A stretch of 64,000 nucleotides of DNA, taken from contig JAJEKV010000052.1 in NCBI GenBank assembly GCA_021234155.1, positions 7,797,358-7,861,357 of the forward strand. Reading direction: 5' to 3'. Both the position numbers and the translations under genes were made by a program. The DNA comes from Isoetes taiwanensis (taxonomy: Eukaryota; Streptophyta; Lycopodiopsida; Isoetales; Isoetaceae). Below the pieces are notes generated by a model. The model searched no databases. It was not told the DNA's origin and saw only the letters and a list, made by a program, of their open reading frames with translations. Below are positions 35,797-46,245 of this stretch, piece after piece (positions within the stretch are counted from its first letter, which is position 1; each line of letters opens with the position of its first letter).

Positions 35797-35952
35797 ATGG
35801 ATTGTTATGTGAAGTTCCTGGAATGGTATGCATCCGCCCCTCATGACAACGAGGAAGTTGCGCCGACTGCGATTTATCCGTTCTATTGCAAGGAGTTGGA
35901 CATCATGGCAAACATTAGCGAGCTTGGATGCTATCGCGCGAGGTTGCCTTAG
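35797..35952 (+). CDS. Small open frame in the TIR element (51 aa)
   Basis: The ATG in GCCATGG context gives MDCYVKFLEWYASAPHDNEE, then YPFYCKELDIM and ends CYRARLP. It follows the CCCTAA array by about 130 bases. Coding-like sequence continues beyond the stop in another frame (to about 36,120), so this may be the start of a longer broken gene. No family is recognised. Confidence 0.3.
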   Translation: MDCYVKFLEWYASAPHDNEEVAPTAIYPFYCKELDIMANISELGCYRARLP

Positions 35953-36276
35953 CTTTCACCCGGACCGCTTGGTCTCGGCCAAGACGCCCTTGCGGATGTC
36001 CCCGGCTCGTGGATTCCAAAACCAGCTCTAGAGGAGGCGGCTTCCCATTTGCAAACAGGGAAGATGTTTTTCAAGAATGCCGCTAAGAGCGGGCTCCTCC
36101 GGCTGCGTCCTTGTGCTTAAGAAGGTATCTTATTTCTCTTTGCCGTTTGCATTTGCTAGTTATTGCATTACCTCGCTTCGCCAAACCGAAGATACACCGA
36201 AACAATGAAATCTTTAAGCCAAGGGGGGGTCGGTTATGTGTGATGATCTTTGACTATGGCGTAGAAATGGAGATAG

Positions 36277-36492
36277 ATCTACAAGAAGAAGAGCAAGAAT
36301 GTAGGAGTTTTTAGCATCGACGCACTGGCCTTGGGTGAACCAGAGGAGGGAGATGATTCTGAAGGTGATGAGGATGGGGATGAGGATGAAAAGAAGTTGT
36401 CTGACATAACGCCAATTTTAGTGGAAGGCAAAGAATACTTATTGCTAAGATATATCTTGAGGAACCCGCCTTTGTTACTTAATGTGTGCTAG
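36277..36492 (+). pseudogene. Open segment with acidic run, TIR element
   Basis: A frame open from 36,277 to a stop at 36,490 reads VGVFSIDALALGEPEE, then a run of Asp/Glu/Gly (EGDDSEGDEDGDEDEKK), then LVEGKEYLLLRYILR. There is no obvious start codon, so it is probably an exon or remnant. Acidic runs like this occur in histone chaperones and other chromatin proteins, but nothing more specific can be said. Confidence 0.35.
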
Positions 36493-37429
36493 GGAAGACG
36501 AGCTTATCGGTACCTTGGCGAATGGGTAAACTTAGGCCTAGATTTTGAAGAGGATTTGGACAAAGAGATGTTTGAAGTGTCTAATTATAATCGGCAATGC
36601 TATAAAGCTTAAAGAAGCCTATGAGAGCGGGGAGTCTCGATTTGCTCAAGATGAGGCGAATCTACCAACGGAAGAAGAATTCCAGCCGTCTCGGGTGCAA
36701 AGTCGCCAACAGGATCTACAGGTTTGGCGAGGCCCTTGATCAATCAGCGGCGGCATAAGCACGGTAGATGAGGATAAATGTGAAGAAGATAATCTTGAGG
36801 GTTCTTATTTGTGGGAAGTAGATGATTTTTCTTGCCGACATGCACGCTGGGGGCAGGGAAAGATTGAAGGACTCTACATTGTTATGATATATCTCAAGAT
36901 TCGTTAATGGGGAGATAATCGTCTTCAGTGAGAACTTTCAGTCCAAAAGGTGCAGAGTTTGTCTATTACATCCGTGCATTATGCATGTTCGGGAACCATT
37001 CCCAATTGGCATCAAACACCGAAAGGGTGATAGCAATTTAGGGATGTTGTGTTACAATATTTTGACGACCAAGCCGGTCTCATGGGCGAGCAATATGTTA
37101 AATTTTTAGTCTGCCGGGCTTGACTCACCCAAGGTTGGAAGCCGGGTCGATAACATGGAAGTCATTGCCTTGTTGGATCGGTCTGTGCGGGGGATTGAAA
37201 TAGCATGAAATTGCGAATGAAGCTTGAGAAATTGGAAGTTATATGTTTTCCAACTTGTATCGGTAAAATTATTTATGTACGATTGTCCTTAGAAATTCCT
37301 AATAAAAATTATTTTATTTGTATTTATTCACATCACGCGAAATACATCAGTCTAATTTTTACGTCATATCTAATATCTATCTCAAGAAATGAAATATTAT
37401 TGGAAAAAAGACAATTAATTTATTTATTC
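36493..37429. other. Unassigned part of the TIR element
   Basis: Short coding-like segments (for example 36,545-36,739) occur in mixed frames. Positions 37,240-37,430 are AT-rich. No gene or repeat is recognised. Confidence 0.3.
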
Positions 37430-37430
37430 C

Positions 37431-37462
37431 TCACACGACGCGAGAAGCAACTTCGTGCGACT
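37431..37462. repeat. Palindrome arm with short partner
   Basis: TCACACGACGCGAGAAG is followed after three bases by CTTCGTGCGACTC, a shortened version of the paired palindrome. It lies just upstream of the TATA box of cassette P1. Confidence 0.55.
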
Positions 37463-37467
37463 CATGT

Positions 37468-38061
37468 TATAAATAGAAGACCCGATGTCCACGCCGACCT
37501 CCGTCGCCTTAAAGCTTACGCTCATCTTCTACTTCCGGCTTCCGCCTTCCACCTTCTGCTCCAATGGCATCATCATCTTCCTCAGCAAGCGACCACGCCA
37601 AGATAGCACTCCCCGCCCCCAGGCTGCGTGGACATCACCCTTGCGGTGGTGATGAAGAGATTCAAGGAGATCCATGATGAAAACAACCGAAATACCGTCG
37701 CCGGAGAACAATGAGGCGATCGATGGATTAGCCTTCACGAGGGAGGCTGCGACGGCGAGGCGTTGAGCTCGTGGAAACATTCGCCATGTACCAAGAGGCT
37801 ACGAGCCGCAGGGGGGAAGGCGATTGAAACTGCTCACATGATTTTCGCAGGCCTTAGAAGATATGGAGAAGAAGCTCGAAGCTGCGGAGGATGAGAACGC
37901 TTGACCTTTACGGCTTCATTTGCAGACATGAAAATCAGCTAGAGGATCATGAAGATCCCTAGCGTTGTATCTATCTATTTTTTGCTTCAAAGAAAAGTTT
38001 TCTCTATTTTTGCTTCTATCTATCCTGTTATTCCAATGTATGTTACGCTTTTTATTAAAAT
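37468..38061 (+). pseudogene. Cassette P1: small Ser-rich/coiled-coil gene
   Basis: A TATA box (TTATAAATAGAAG, 37,468-37,480) precedes an ATG at 37,564 that reads MASSSSSASDHAKIALPAPR. The next recognisable block, VDITLAVVMKRFKEIHDEN, lies in another frame, so the gene as written is broken. The block matches SDIVLGVLMKRLKEQDD of P4. An AT-rich 3' region with TTTATTAAAA precedes the palindrome at 38,062. P1 and P2 are tandem duplicates: their TATA boxes are 900 bases apart and their downstream palindromes share the spacer. Confidence 0.6.
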
Positions 38062-38124
38062 ATCACGGCCGAAATGCCTTGCTTGCAATTAGGTAGCAAT
38101 CAATGGATTTCGCGTCGTGTGATC
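38062..38124. repeat. Palindromic cassette-border element 2
   Basis: A worn left arm ATCACGGCCGAA (38,062-38,073) faces TTCGCGTCGTGTGATC (38,109-38,124). The spacer GCTTGCAATTAGGTAGCAAT is shared with the element at 38,976-39,042. Confidence 0.75.
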
Positions 38125-38328
38125 TCCATGCCGATTCTATTTTGCTTCAATGAGAAGTTCTATCTTTAGTTATGTATCGGTAAAATTACTTATGTATAGA
38201 TTGTATCACCGAAATTATCAATAAAAATTATCACACGAGCTTTCTCGGAAGAAAAGGCGTTAGAAGAAGTAACGGTCCTTTTTCCTCACCACGAGAAGTA
38301 GCGGTCGATTTTTCGACCCACGGCATCC

Positions 38329-38343
38329 TTCGGCGTCGTGTGA
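38329..38343. repeat. Single palindrome arm
   Basis: TTCGGCGTCGTGTGA lies 25 bases upstream of the P2 TATA box. A possible worn left arm is ATCACACGAGC at 38,230. Confidence 0.6.
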
Positions 38344-38367
38344 CTCAAGCTACTACGAAATCCCCTG

Positions 38368-38975
38368 TTATAAATAGAAGACCTTCTATCTTGCGCCGAC
38401 CTCCGATCCTCTTTAGCCTTAGCCTTACGCTCATCTTCTCGCCTTCCGCCTTCTCCTCCGATCCTCTTCCGCTTCAGCCTTACGCTCATCTTCTCCCCTT
38501 AGCCTTCCGCCTTCCGCCTTCTCCTCCAGGTGGCATCTTCATCCTCCTCCAGTTTAAGCGGCCAGCGTGAGGCTGCGTCGCGGACATCACCCTTGTTGTG
38601 GTGATGAAGAGATTCAAGGAGGTTCACGAATTTAAAATGGTTCGCCTCGCCGCCGAAGATGGAGGCGGTGGGAGGTTAGAATTCACGAGGGGGCTCTTTG
38701 CATGGCGAGACCTTGAGCTGTGCGGCAACATTAACAGTGTACCGAGAGGCCAATAGCCCGTAGGGGTCGAGGCGATTTAAGCGACACAATATTTCGCTTG
38801 GCTAGAAGATATGGAGAAGAAGCTTCGAGGCTGCGGAGGATGAGAACGCAGCTTTTGGCTTCGCCCATTCTGGGATCATGAAGATCCGTAGCCATTGTAT
38901 ATATATTTTTTGTTTCAAAGAAAAATTTGCTCTGTTTCTTGCTTCTATCTGTTCTCTTGTTTTGTTTTATTAAAA
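38368..38975 (+). pseudogene. Cassette P2: tandem copy of P1
   Basis: The TATA box TTATAAATAGAAG (38,368-38,380) and leader resemble P1. The start region reads GTGGCATCTTCATCC where P1 has ATGGCATCATCATC, so the expected start codon is missing as written. The block DITLVVVMKRFKEVHE and a 3' region with TTTTATTAAAA follow. It ends at the palindrome at 38,976. Confidence 0.55.
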
Positions 38976-39042
38976 GATCACACGACGCGAAATGCCATTC
39001 TTGCAATTAGGTAGCAATCAATGGATTTCGTGTCGTATGATC
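38976..39042. repeat. Palindromic cassette-border element 3
   Basis: GATCACACGACGCGAA (38,976-38,991) faces TTCGTGTCGTATGATC (39,027-39,042), two mismatches, spacer nearly identical to element 2. Confidence 0.88.
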
Positions 39043-39390
39043 TCCACAACGTACACCTCGTTGTATGTATAAATTCATAATTTATTAATGGAAAAGTATT
39101 AGCTAGATTATGTGATAACTTGCAGGTAAATGCGAATTTGCATGTGGATGACAACGTCTATTCACATACGTGGCTTGTGGATGACAACGTCATGCCAAGG
39201 ACGTGGCATCGCCGCCACAATAACATCGTTTTTTTTATGCGGGCGCATACAAGACGGCTGGGATATGCCGGATCCCATGATGCGAACATAGGCTACCGTT
39301 GCCTAATTGCATGCTATAATTTCGCCTCGTAGGATTATTACACAACTTTATCGGTGCTCGCAACCGTAGATTCCAACGTATCTCTAGTTT

Positions 39391-40056
39391 CTATATAAAA
39401 CGTCGGAGGCCTTTGTCTTCTCCTATCCGCCATCTCCTGTTCTACCACATCCGCCCTCGGCCATCTCTCCTGTTCTCCCATCACTTTCAATGGCCTCCAG
39501 CTCGGTTCCATCCCCCGCCGAGATCTTGTCTCAAGTTTTGGTCAAGGAAATTGAGAACATTCGTCTTTGAGGCGGAGGAACGGATCCGCCTTCTAAAAGA
39601 AAAAGAATGATGAAGATGTCGCCAAGCTGGTTGCGGCAGAGGAAAAGGCCGCCTTCTGAGGGGAGGTGATTTTAGTGCGCTGACAATCAGCGGGCTGCCT
39701 TAGACCATAAAGTGCGGCGGAGATATAACCTCCAAAGAGGCTTAGGGCCGCAATCGAAGCGGGAGAGGCTGCCCGAGCCCAACTCGATGGCGGGAAGATA
39801 AGGTTGCGGAATATGAGAGCGTGGTTTGGGGGCAGGCAATCATGTTGGAGGAGCGAAAAAAAAAATTATCACCGCCCTCCAGGAAGAGCTTGCCCGGCGA
39901 TCATAGGCATCGGGCTCCTCCTAGAGGGGCCCGTTTTTTTTTTTATGTTTGTAATTGGTTTTATTTCTCAATGGGAAAAGTTTTTGACAAATGTGCCGAA
40001 TATTACGTTTCCTATTTTTAATTTTCAATATCCGTGGTAGAGAGAATGACAAGACA
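39391..40056 (+). pseudogene. Cassette P3: diverged relative of P1/P4
   Basis: TATA box CTATATAAAAC (39,391) is followed by a C-rich leader and an ATG at 39,490 reading MASSSVPSPAEILSQVLVKE, matching the MAS-Ser-rich start and position of P1 and P4. Charged coiled-coil-like segments follow in mixed frames (EAEERIRLLKEKE near 39,570-39,607). It ends at the palindrome at 40,057. Confidence 0.5.
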
Positions 40057-40121
40057 GATCACACGAAGCGAAACCCTTCATAGGGTTTTAAAGCTCGTGT
40101 GCAGATTTCGCGTGGTGTGAT
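40057..40121. repeat. Palindromic cassette-border element 4
   Basis: GATCACACGAAGCGAA (40,057-40,072) faces TTCGCGTGGTGTGAT (40,107-40,121). The spacer contains AACCCTTCATAGGGTTT, itself an inner inverted repeat. Confidence 0.85.
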
Positions 40122-40257
40122 ATACAGTGTAGTTAGAATAGTTATTAATGTGTTCCAGCGGACAGTACCATTAATGTGTTCTAGCGGACAACCGACAGAA
40201 TCCGCTCGACACGTGCGACAGCAGCCGAGTGTGTTTAATATGTTGAAGCGCTAATAT

Positions 40258-40265
40258 GTATAAAT
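40258..40265 (+). promoter_or_regulatory. TATA box of cassette P4
   Basis: GTATAAATTGAGG lies about 90 bases upstream of the P4 ATG, the same arrangement as in P1-P3. Confidence 0.55.
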
Positions 40266-40351
40266 TGAGGTCCTTGCATTGTGCTCCTTCCGCCGGTTAG
40301 AGTCTTTGCTCCTCACTTCTATAATCTTAACGTCCCTCCCATTTGTCATCT

Positions 40352-40630
40352 ATGGCCTCCACATCCTCAACCGCTGATAATGGAAAACGCAAGAGGATAG
40401 AACTCCCTTCTGACATAGTGTTGGGTGTTCTAATGAAGAGGTTGAAGGAGCAAGATGATCTTCTAAAGGAAAACGCCGTTACAATTCAGCAGAAAGAAGA
40501 AGAGAATGAATTCAACCTTCTCATGCTTCGTAGCCAGGAGAGGCAAATCAGGCGGTTGAATAGAAATTTCGACGGGGATGACATGCCCCAACAAGCGACC
40601 GAGGTGGTTATGACGCAACGAGGATGCTAA
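40352..40630 (+). CDS. Cassette P4: intact small coiled-coil protein (92 aa)
   Basis: This is the only one of the four related cassettes with an uninterrupted frame of useful length. It starts MASTSSTADNGKRKRIELPS with a basic KRKR motif that could serve nuclear import, then DIVLGVLMKRLKEQDDLLKE and a charged region rich in Glu, Gln and Arg that should form a coiled coil (residues about 25-75). It ends MTQRGC. The ATG fits P1 and P3. More coding-like sequence follows (40,640-40,820: acidic, with DEDEGRVMMMMK), so the original protein may be longer. I recognise no family. Confidence 0.5.
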   Translation: MASTSSTADNGKRKRIELPSDIVLGVLMKRLKEQDDLLKENAVTIQQKEEENEFNLLMLRSQERQIRRLNRNFDGDDMPQQATEVVMTQRGC

Positions 40631-40904
40631 TTCAAAGCGTAAGAACACGTTGTGCTATTGGGACAGGAGCGGGACATGTACAAAGAGATGGTGGACAGAT
40701 TGGAGGAACGTTTGGATAGGGTGATTGCTCGCTTGAGGGGAAGAGATGAAGACGAAGACGAGGGCCGAGTGATGATGATGATGAAGATAATGAAGAAGAG
40801 CTCGACTTTGGAGCAACAATGAGTCGTTGTATTTTTGTTTTCAATGTAACATCTTTCACAACTTTAATCAAAAGTAACCCTTTTTATTATTATCTTGTAA
40901 AGCT

Positions 40905-41042
40905 TCACACGACGGCGAAGCCACATAAATGCAAGCAATAGCGAACTCCTTTGTTTGGCCAGTATGATACAAATAAGATCACACGACGCCGAAGCTGAGT
41001 TGTGCAAACAAGGTTGGAGGCAAGTACTTGGCGTCGTGTGAA
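40905..41042. repeat. Single arm plus palindromic cassette-border element 5
   Basis: A lone arm TCACACGACGGCGAAG lies at 40,905. The full palindrome pairs GATCACACGACGCCGAAG (40,977-40,994) with TTGGCGTCGTGTGAAC (41,028-41,042). Confidence 0.85.
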
Positions 41043-43260
41043 CATGCTACACATTACAAGTATACTTTACCGATTCTTTGTCTCTTAGATCTCCTTTGTT
41101 GCGATGCTAGTGGGGCCCTAGAATTTTGCCAAGCAACTTTAGTTTTCTCTTTGACATTATGCCAATGGTGTTTACGACTTACGGGTTGCTCCTTAAAAGC
41201 GACCTTCTTGTAAATATTTAGCCATCGCCCTTCTATAAAACCACTCATCATCATCTGTCTTAGAGGGTTGGTTCCCACATTTCCACCCCTCTTTGAGTGT
41301 TACGATGAAAGGCTATTTTAGCTTGTTTTGTCGACTTCTCCATGCCTTGTGCACTCCACCTTTGCTAGGCTTCCATACTTCCTAAAAACCAAGGTGCATG
41401 AGCCCAAAAGATGTGCAAGTAGTGCGTGACTTCACTCTCTCCCCATGCGTCTATGAAAGCTTTAATAAATTTGTTATTCGCTTGCACGAACATTTACGCA
41501 TCTTCTCTTGTGAGGTCCATTCTACGAATGTATGGGAACAATTCGAGACAATGCATCCCATGCTTTTTTTTTTTCCTCAATGCCGAGCGAGCGCCATCAT
41601 GCGGTCCTGCTCCGCATCAACCAGCAATTTTCCAAATTCATAGACCTTTTCTCCCATCTGGTTTCCGTTCGGAGCCTCTCTATGATTCTTTATGAGGCGT
41701 CGAGCTTTCACCCCTCAATTGACACCTTACGAGGCACACTTGTTCTTCCGCCCGTTTCTCATCGAGCTCTAATCTTACATTGCCACCATGCAAACCTGCT
41801 TACGATAGAACATGTTCAACTCTCACGAATTCCTTCCTCTCTTCTCTTCTTGTCTGAAATGTTCCACACGAATCTGCGACTCAAAATATCATCTTGTCGA
41901 TGATTCTCACAAAGCCCTCTCTAATGGAATGGGGAAAATGCCATGGAACTTGGGATCTTCTTCTCCTCTATTAGGAGCATTTGCTTGGTTAAGGGACAAG
42001 GTTGAAACAGTCTTCCCGATTGCTTGACTTCCTTGCATGATTGCAAAGATGCACAACTTTTGCATGTTCCTTGTCCTCCTCCACTTATGTTGTACATTGC
42101 TTTTCGGTTTTTAAATCGGCGCCAAGTGAAAAATTACTTTGTAAGATCCATAGTGATCTACTTGCAATTTTCCCCTCCCTCGAATCTAGATATTAGACTC
42201 GGGATGTCGGGTTTGATTGAACACCCATTTCAATACCTCGTGGGTTTCTTTACGAACTTTAAAGAGACCTAACCACCGGTGTCATCTTTGATTGACATGA
42301 GAACCATTTTTCCATGACGCTTCTTCTCCTCGTCCAGTCACCTCTACATCTTTTTTGTTATTCTTGTTGCTCTTTGATTTAGCATGTGCAATTGCATTCT
42401 CAATTGCTCTATTCATGATGACAACGGATACCCTCTCATACTTCTCAAATTTGGTGGGTTCCATTTCATCCAATTTTATGCAAACTTCAATCTCACCATT
42501 AGTTTCTTATTTGTTAAGTCATAATATTTGACAAGGAATTTTAAGAGAGTAATCAGGTCAACCCAAAGATTATTGCGTTCATTCATTCCAACTATATCAC
42601 AACAATCCTTGCCATTCTTATCTTTTTATGGCTATGGCGGGACCGGCACATTCAACGTGGTGCATCTCTCCTAATATGGCATACACCATCTTTGTCCTAG
42701 TAACCCTTGTATTCTCGACAATTTGTGGACGTGGAGGCGAATACTTTTTTGTGCCCATTCTTTTCAACGCCGTGGAATGGCTTGAATAGAGAACGGTAAC
42801 CAAGCCCTACCGATGCCTACATCATCACAAGCAGTCTGTACATCCGTAAGCTTCTAACTTCTTGTAGATCTCCCCTAGTACCATTTCCAATACCATCTTC
42901 TTGAGAGGAGAGTTGTAGGGCTGACAAATCATGTCCACTATCTCCCCGCTCGTCGCTAGGTTCTTCACTACGTAACCAAGATTGCTTCTAGTTTCCCCGG
43001 ATCTTAAGCGGCCTTTGCTAGTGTTGTAAACGGACCTTGTGGCCGTGACCACGATCTGAATGCACCTGATCCAAACTTGGGTTCCTCTATCGGTCGATAA
43101 TGCTTCTTCCTTTCTACTTAAGCCAAGGGGTGTTTTCTTCAAATTCTTTAACCTACATTGAAGCCCAAAGTTTGCTCTTTCGAGCTCTTGGATCTTTTCT
43201 TGCAGCTGCCCTATCACCAATTTGGACTTGTCCGCCATTATCTCAAAGAAGTTTCCCTCC
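41043..43260 (-). pseudogene. Minus-strand gene of the TIR element, family uncertain
   Basis: Coding-like minus-strand segments run from 43,238 down to 41,054. The first (42,825-43,238) starts MADKSKLVIGQLQEKIQELE, a coiled coil, and continues TRSNLGYVVKNLATSGEIVD. The next ones are at 42,620-42,760 (KYSPPRPQIVENTRVTRTKM), 42,282-42,473 (NRAIENAIAHAKSKSNKNN), about 41,390-41,480 (FIDAWGESEVTHYLHIFWAH) and 41,054-41,278 (NPLRQMMMSGFIEGRWLNIY). Intron borders are not resolved. The HYLHI-WAHAP block followed by NPLRQMM faintly recalls large uncharacterised proteins of animal repeat elements, from memory only. It is the largest candidate gene in the element, and thus the best place to look for its recombinase. 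Confidence 0.35.
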
Positions 43261-43679
43261 CCAAGCCGTCATTCCTTTCCTTCATCACATTGGAGTAATG
43301 AAGCGAGAGAAAAAGAGTCTTTGGTTTAAGTTATAATTCTCTTGTGACAATCGGGCGGCTCATCTCAAGGAGGCTGTATTCGATTAGAATGCCTTCATCC
43401 TCTCTCAATCTCTCACAATATCCCAAGAGGCCGGAGTTACAGAGCACCACAAAATGGGACTAAACTTGAAACGTCCCGAAATGGCGGTTTCTTGCCACTC
43501 AACGGATCCAATGGATATAAACCGCCATCGCCCGGATGTCGACACTTTTTGAGCACGCAAGTCGCAACATGTCGAGGTCTAAGTTCTTATTTTTAGACCT
43601 CATTTTTTGCGATTGAAGACTGGAGCATATTCCGAGTCGGTTGGATCCTTATCCACACATCATTTGGAGCTTCCATACA

Positions 43680-44280
43680 GCGTGGATGACGGTAGCGAAA
43701 TGAATGTGTACAATTTGTATGCCCCAAAGACAATTCGGGCCGTTTGAGGCTCGGTCAGTACTAACCTCGTTTTTGAAATTTGCAGCGTGCATATGGAAAT
43801 CGAAAAGTCCATTCTCCTACAATCCATGCTTTTATACAAAAAGCAAATTCAAAATTCGAATTGTAGGGGCGGGAAGCTTTGTATTGGGATGAAGTAAAGA
43901 TCGATTCACGAACTTTAAAAGCGCAATCTTGTATGTGAAACGAAAAGTCTAATACAAAGCTTCAACCTACACATTCAAATTTTGAAATGTAGAAGGCGGG
44001 AATGGACTCTAAATGAAAATAGGGCAAGACAAGAATCGGTGATGCGCATGATTGGTATCTGACAAACCAAGAGACACCGTCATGAGTTGCCGGTATGCTA
44101 TAATGCAAGTGGCTTTTTAGAAGCGCCACGTGTTGCGTCAATCTGTCTGACAACAAGAGAATTAAATACATATGGCGTCATAGATATCGATTCCCCTTAT
44201 TAGGAGAATATTCCAAGCAAATCGGCCCGGGAAAAAGGGGGCGGAAATATGGCGTGGAATGGGTGATAGGAGGCCATTTT
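43680..44280. repeat. Internal copy of the element's right end
   Basis: This segment matches 45,690-46,245 through several blocks (ATGGAAATCGAAAAGTCCAT, CTTCAACCTACACATTCAAA, GAGACACCGTCATGAGTTGC, GATAGGAGGCCATTTT). It stops eight bases into the inner part of the terminal inverted repeat, so the outer 24 bases are absent. It suggests an internal duplication or an earlier, truncated end. Confidence 0.8.
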
Positions 44281-44390
44281 AGTTCATAAAACATAATATA
44301 ACTTGGAATGATAGATATTTTATATGCAAATGGGAGACTATTGACGAGGGACTTGTGTTTAATTTTAATTTGACAACAAATAAGAAAGTG

Positions 44391-44456
44391 GATCACACGA
44401 TGCGAATTTAGTGTGTTCCATTTTGTTGCATATGTACTATTAAGCTTGGTGTGATC
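44391..44456. repeat. Palindromic cassette-border element 6
   Basis: GATCACACGATGCGAA (44,391-44,406) faces CTTGGTGTGATC (44,445-44,456), which is shortened. It lies right of the internal end copy. Confidence 0.7.
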
Positions 44457-44767
44457 CTTGAAAAATAATATGCTCTTTGAAAGGGATAATGACTTATGTA
44501 CTTAAGAGTGGTAACACATGTACAGTAAAAAAAAAGTTAGGTATTCAAATGGAATTAGAAGCAAAAACTTTTTACATTCAAAATTTTTTATGGCCGTATG
44601 GCTTTACATCATTTTGTAAATTTAAATGCAGGAGGCTTCAACTATTCACAACAAAAAGCCGGGAGGCTTGCTTGGTCATATGGTAAGAATTTGGAGGCAA
44701 GCTCGACTAAGAACAAGGAAAAAAAAAATAAGAGGTGCTCTGCCCTAACAAATTTCATTCATCTGCT

Positions 44768-45180
44768 TCACCATAAAAAAAAAAAATAAGAAATAACCGT
44801 TAGTTGAATGCTTAAGAAAAGAAAGAAAACATGCATGTACCATGAACTAACGCCATGAGCTCCTCGAAGTCGTGATTCGTCTTCAACTTCTTCATCTTCT
44901 TCATCATCTTGGCTTCTTCTCACGGTCGGTGAATACTCATTTTCTGAAGAATCTCCTATCCGACCTTCAAGAACACCTGTGATGAACTCTGCTCCGAAAT
45001 TTCCTCGATTCCTCATTCTCGATTCCTCGTCAAAGGAATCGGAGGAATCGAGGAATCAGGAGGTATTGAGCAAAAGAACCGTGGGCGGTTTGGAGGGAAG
45101 CTGGAGGGAACACCTCTTCGGCCGTAATAGAAGCCTCTTGGAGGACACCTCGGCTCTTCCGTAGCTGATCTCTTCATGGC
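44768..45180 (-). pseudogene. Minus-strand fragment with acidic run
   Basis: Minus-strand frames read NFGAEFITGVLEGRIGDSSE, then RRSQDDEEDEEVEDESRLRG, with a possible splice donor after GAHG near 44,855. An in-frame ATG lies near 45,177 in another frame (GEEISYGRAEV region). No family is recognised. Confidence 0.3.
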
Positions 45181-45366
45181 GATGGACTAGAGAAATTGGG
45201 CGGAGGATCTAGCGAAGATTGGGCGGAGATTGGGGGAGAATGGGCCAATCTAGGCTGGAATAGATATAGGCTGGATTAGGCGTGAAAATCGTAGGAATGA
45301 TTCGTATTCGGTCCTATCAACCATCATTACATGCCATTATGTGCATATCTCGAAATTTGAGCCATA

Positions 45367-45475
45367 TCTAATATCTTCCTTTTTTAACCTTATACCTAAA
45401 TATCCAATATCTTCCTTTTTAACCTTATTCCTAAATATCCAATATCTTCCTTTTTAACCTTATTCCTAAACCTAT
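45367..45475 (+). repeat. ~36-bp tandem triplication
   Basis: Three near-identical copies of ATCTTCCTTTTTAACCTTAT followed by (A/T)CCTAAATATCCAAT stand in tandem. Confidence 0.85.
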
Positions 45476-45689
45476 ATGATTTGAGTTTAACCTGAAAATG
45501 AACACGATATAATTCAATTTAACATACTATTTAATACCAAGATGCTACGTCACACTATGTCGATAATTGGGATTTAAAAAAAAAACACTCCAAACCCTCC
45601 TCGAAAAACCACGTAAGTGCCGAGCCTCACTTGTGTTTAAGTTTAATTTGACAACAAGCAACTTCCATCTTGTGTAGATCGTGACGTGT

Positions 45690-46245
45690 GAAATCAAGGT
45701 GTGGTATTTTTATGCCCCAACACAATTCGCCGTGTGAGCGAGAACGTCCGATACTAACCGTTTTTGAAATTTGCAACGTGCATATGGAAATCGAAAAGTC
45801 CATTCTCCTACAATCCATGCTTTTATACATTAAGCAAATTCAAATTTCGAATTGTAGGGGGCGGGAAGCCTGTATTAGGATGAAGTGAAGATCGGTTAAA
45901 AAGCGTCCTTGGCCCTCGAAATGAAAAGTCGATCGATACAAAGCTTCAACCTACACATTCAAATTTTGAAATGTAGAAGGCGGTGACGCGCACGCTTACC
46001 AAGAGACACCGTCATGAGTTGCCGGTATGCTATAATGCAAGTGGGCATTTTAGAAGCGCCACGTGTTGCATCAGTCCGTCTGACAACCAACAGAATTAAA
46101 TACATATGGCGCCATGAATGTGCAATCCCCCTTATTCCGGAAGAATATTCCAAGCAAATCTGTAATTATGAGAGTTTGGTATCCTAGGTGGCATGGGAAA
46201 AAGGGAGCGGAAATATGACGTGGAATGGCTGATAGGAGGCCATTT
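45690..46245. repeat. Right subterminal region of the TIR element
   Basis: This region is the partner of 43,680-44,280. It leads into the right inverted repeat and is the copy that carries the complete end. Confidence 0.75.
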
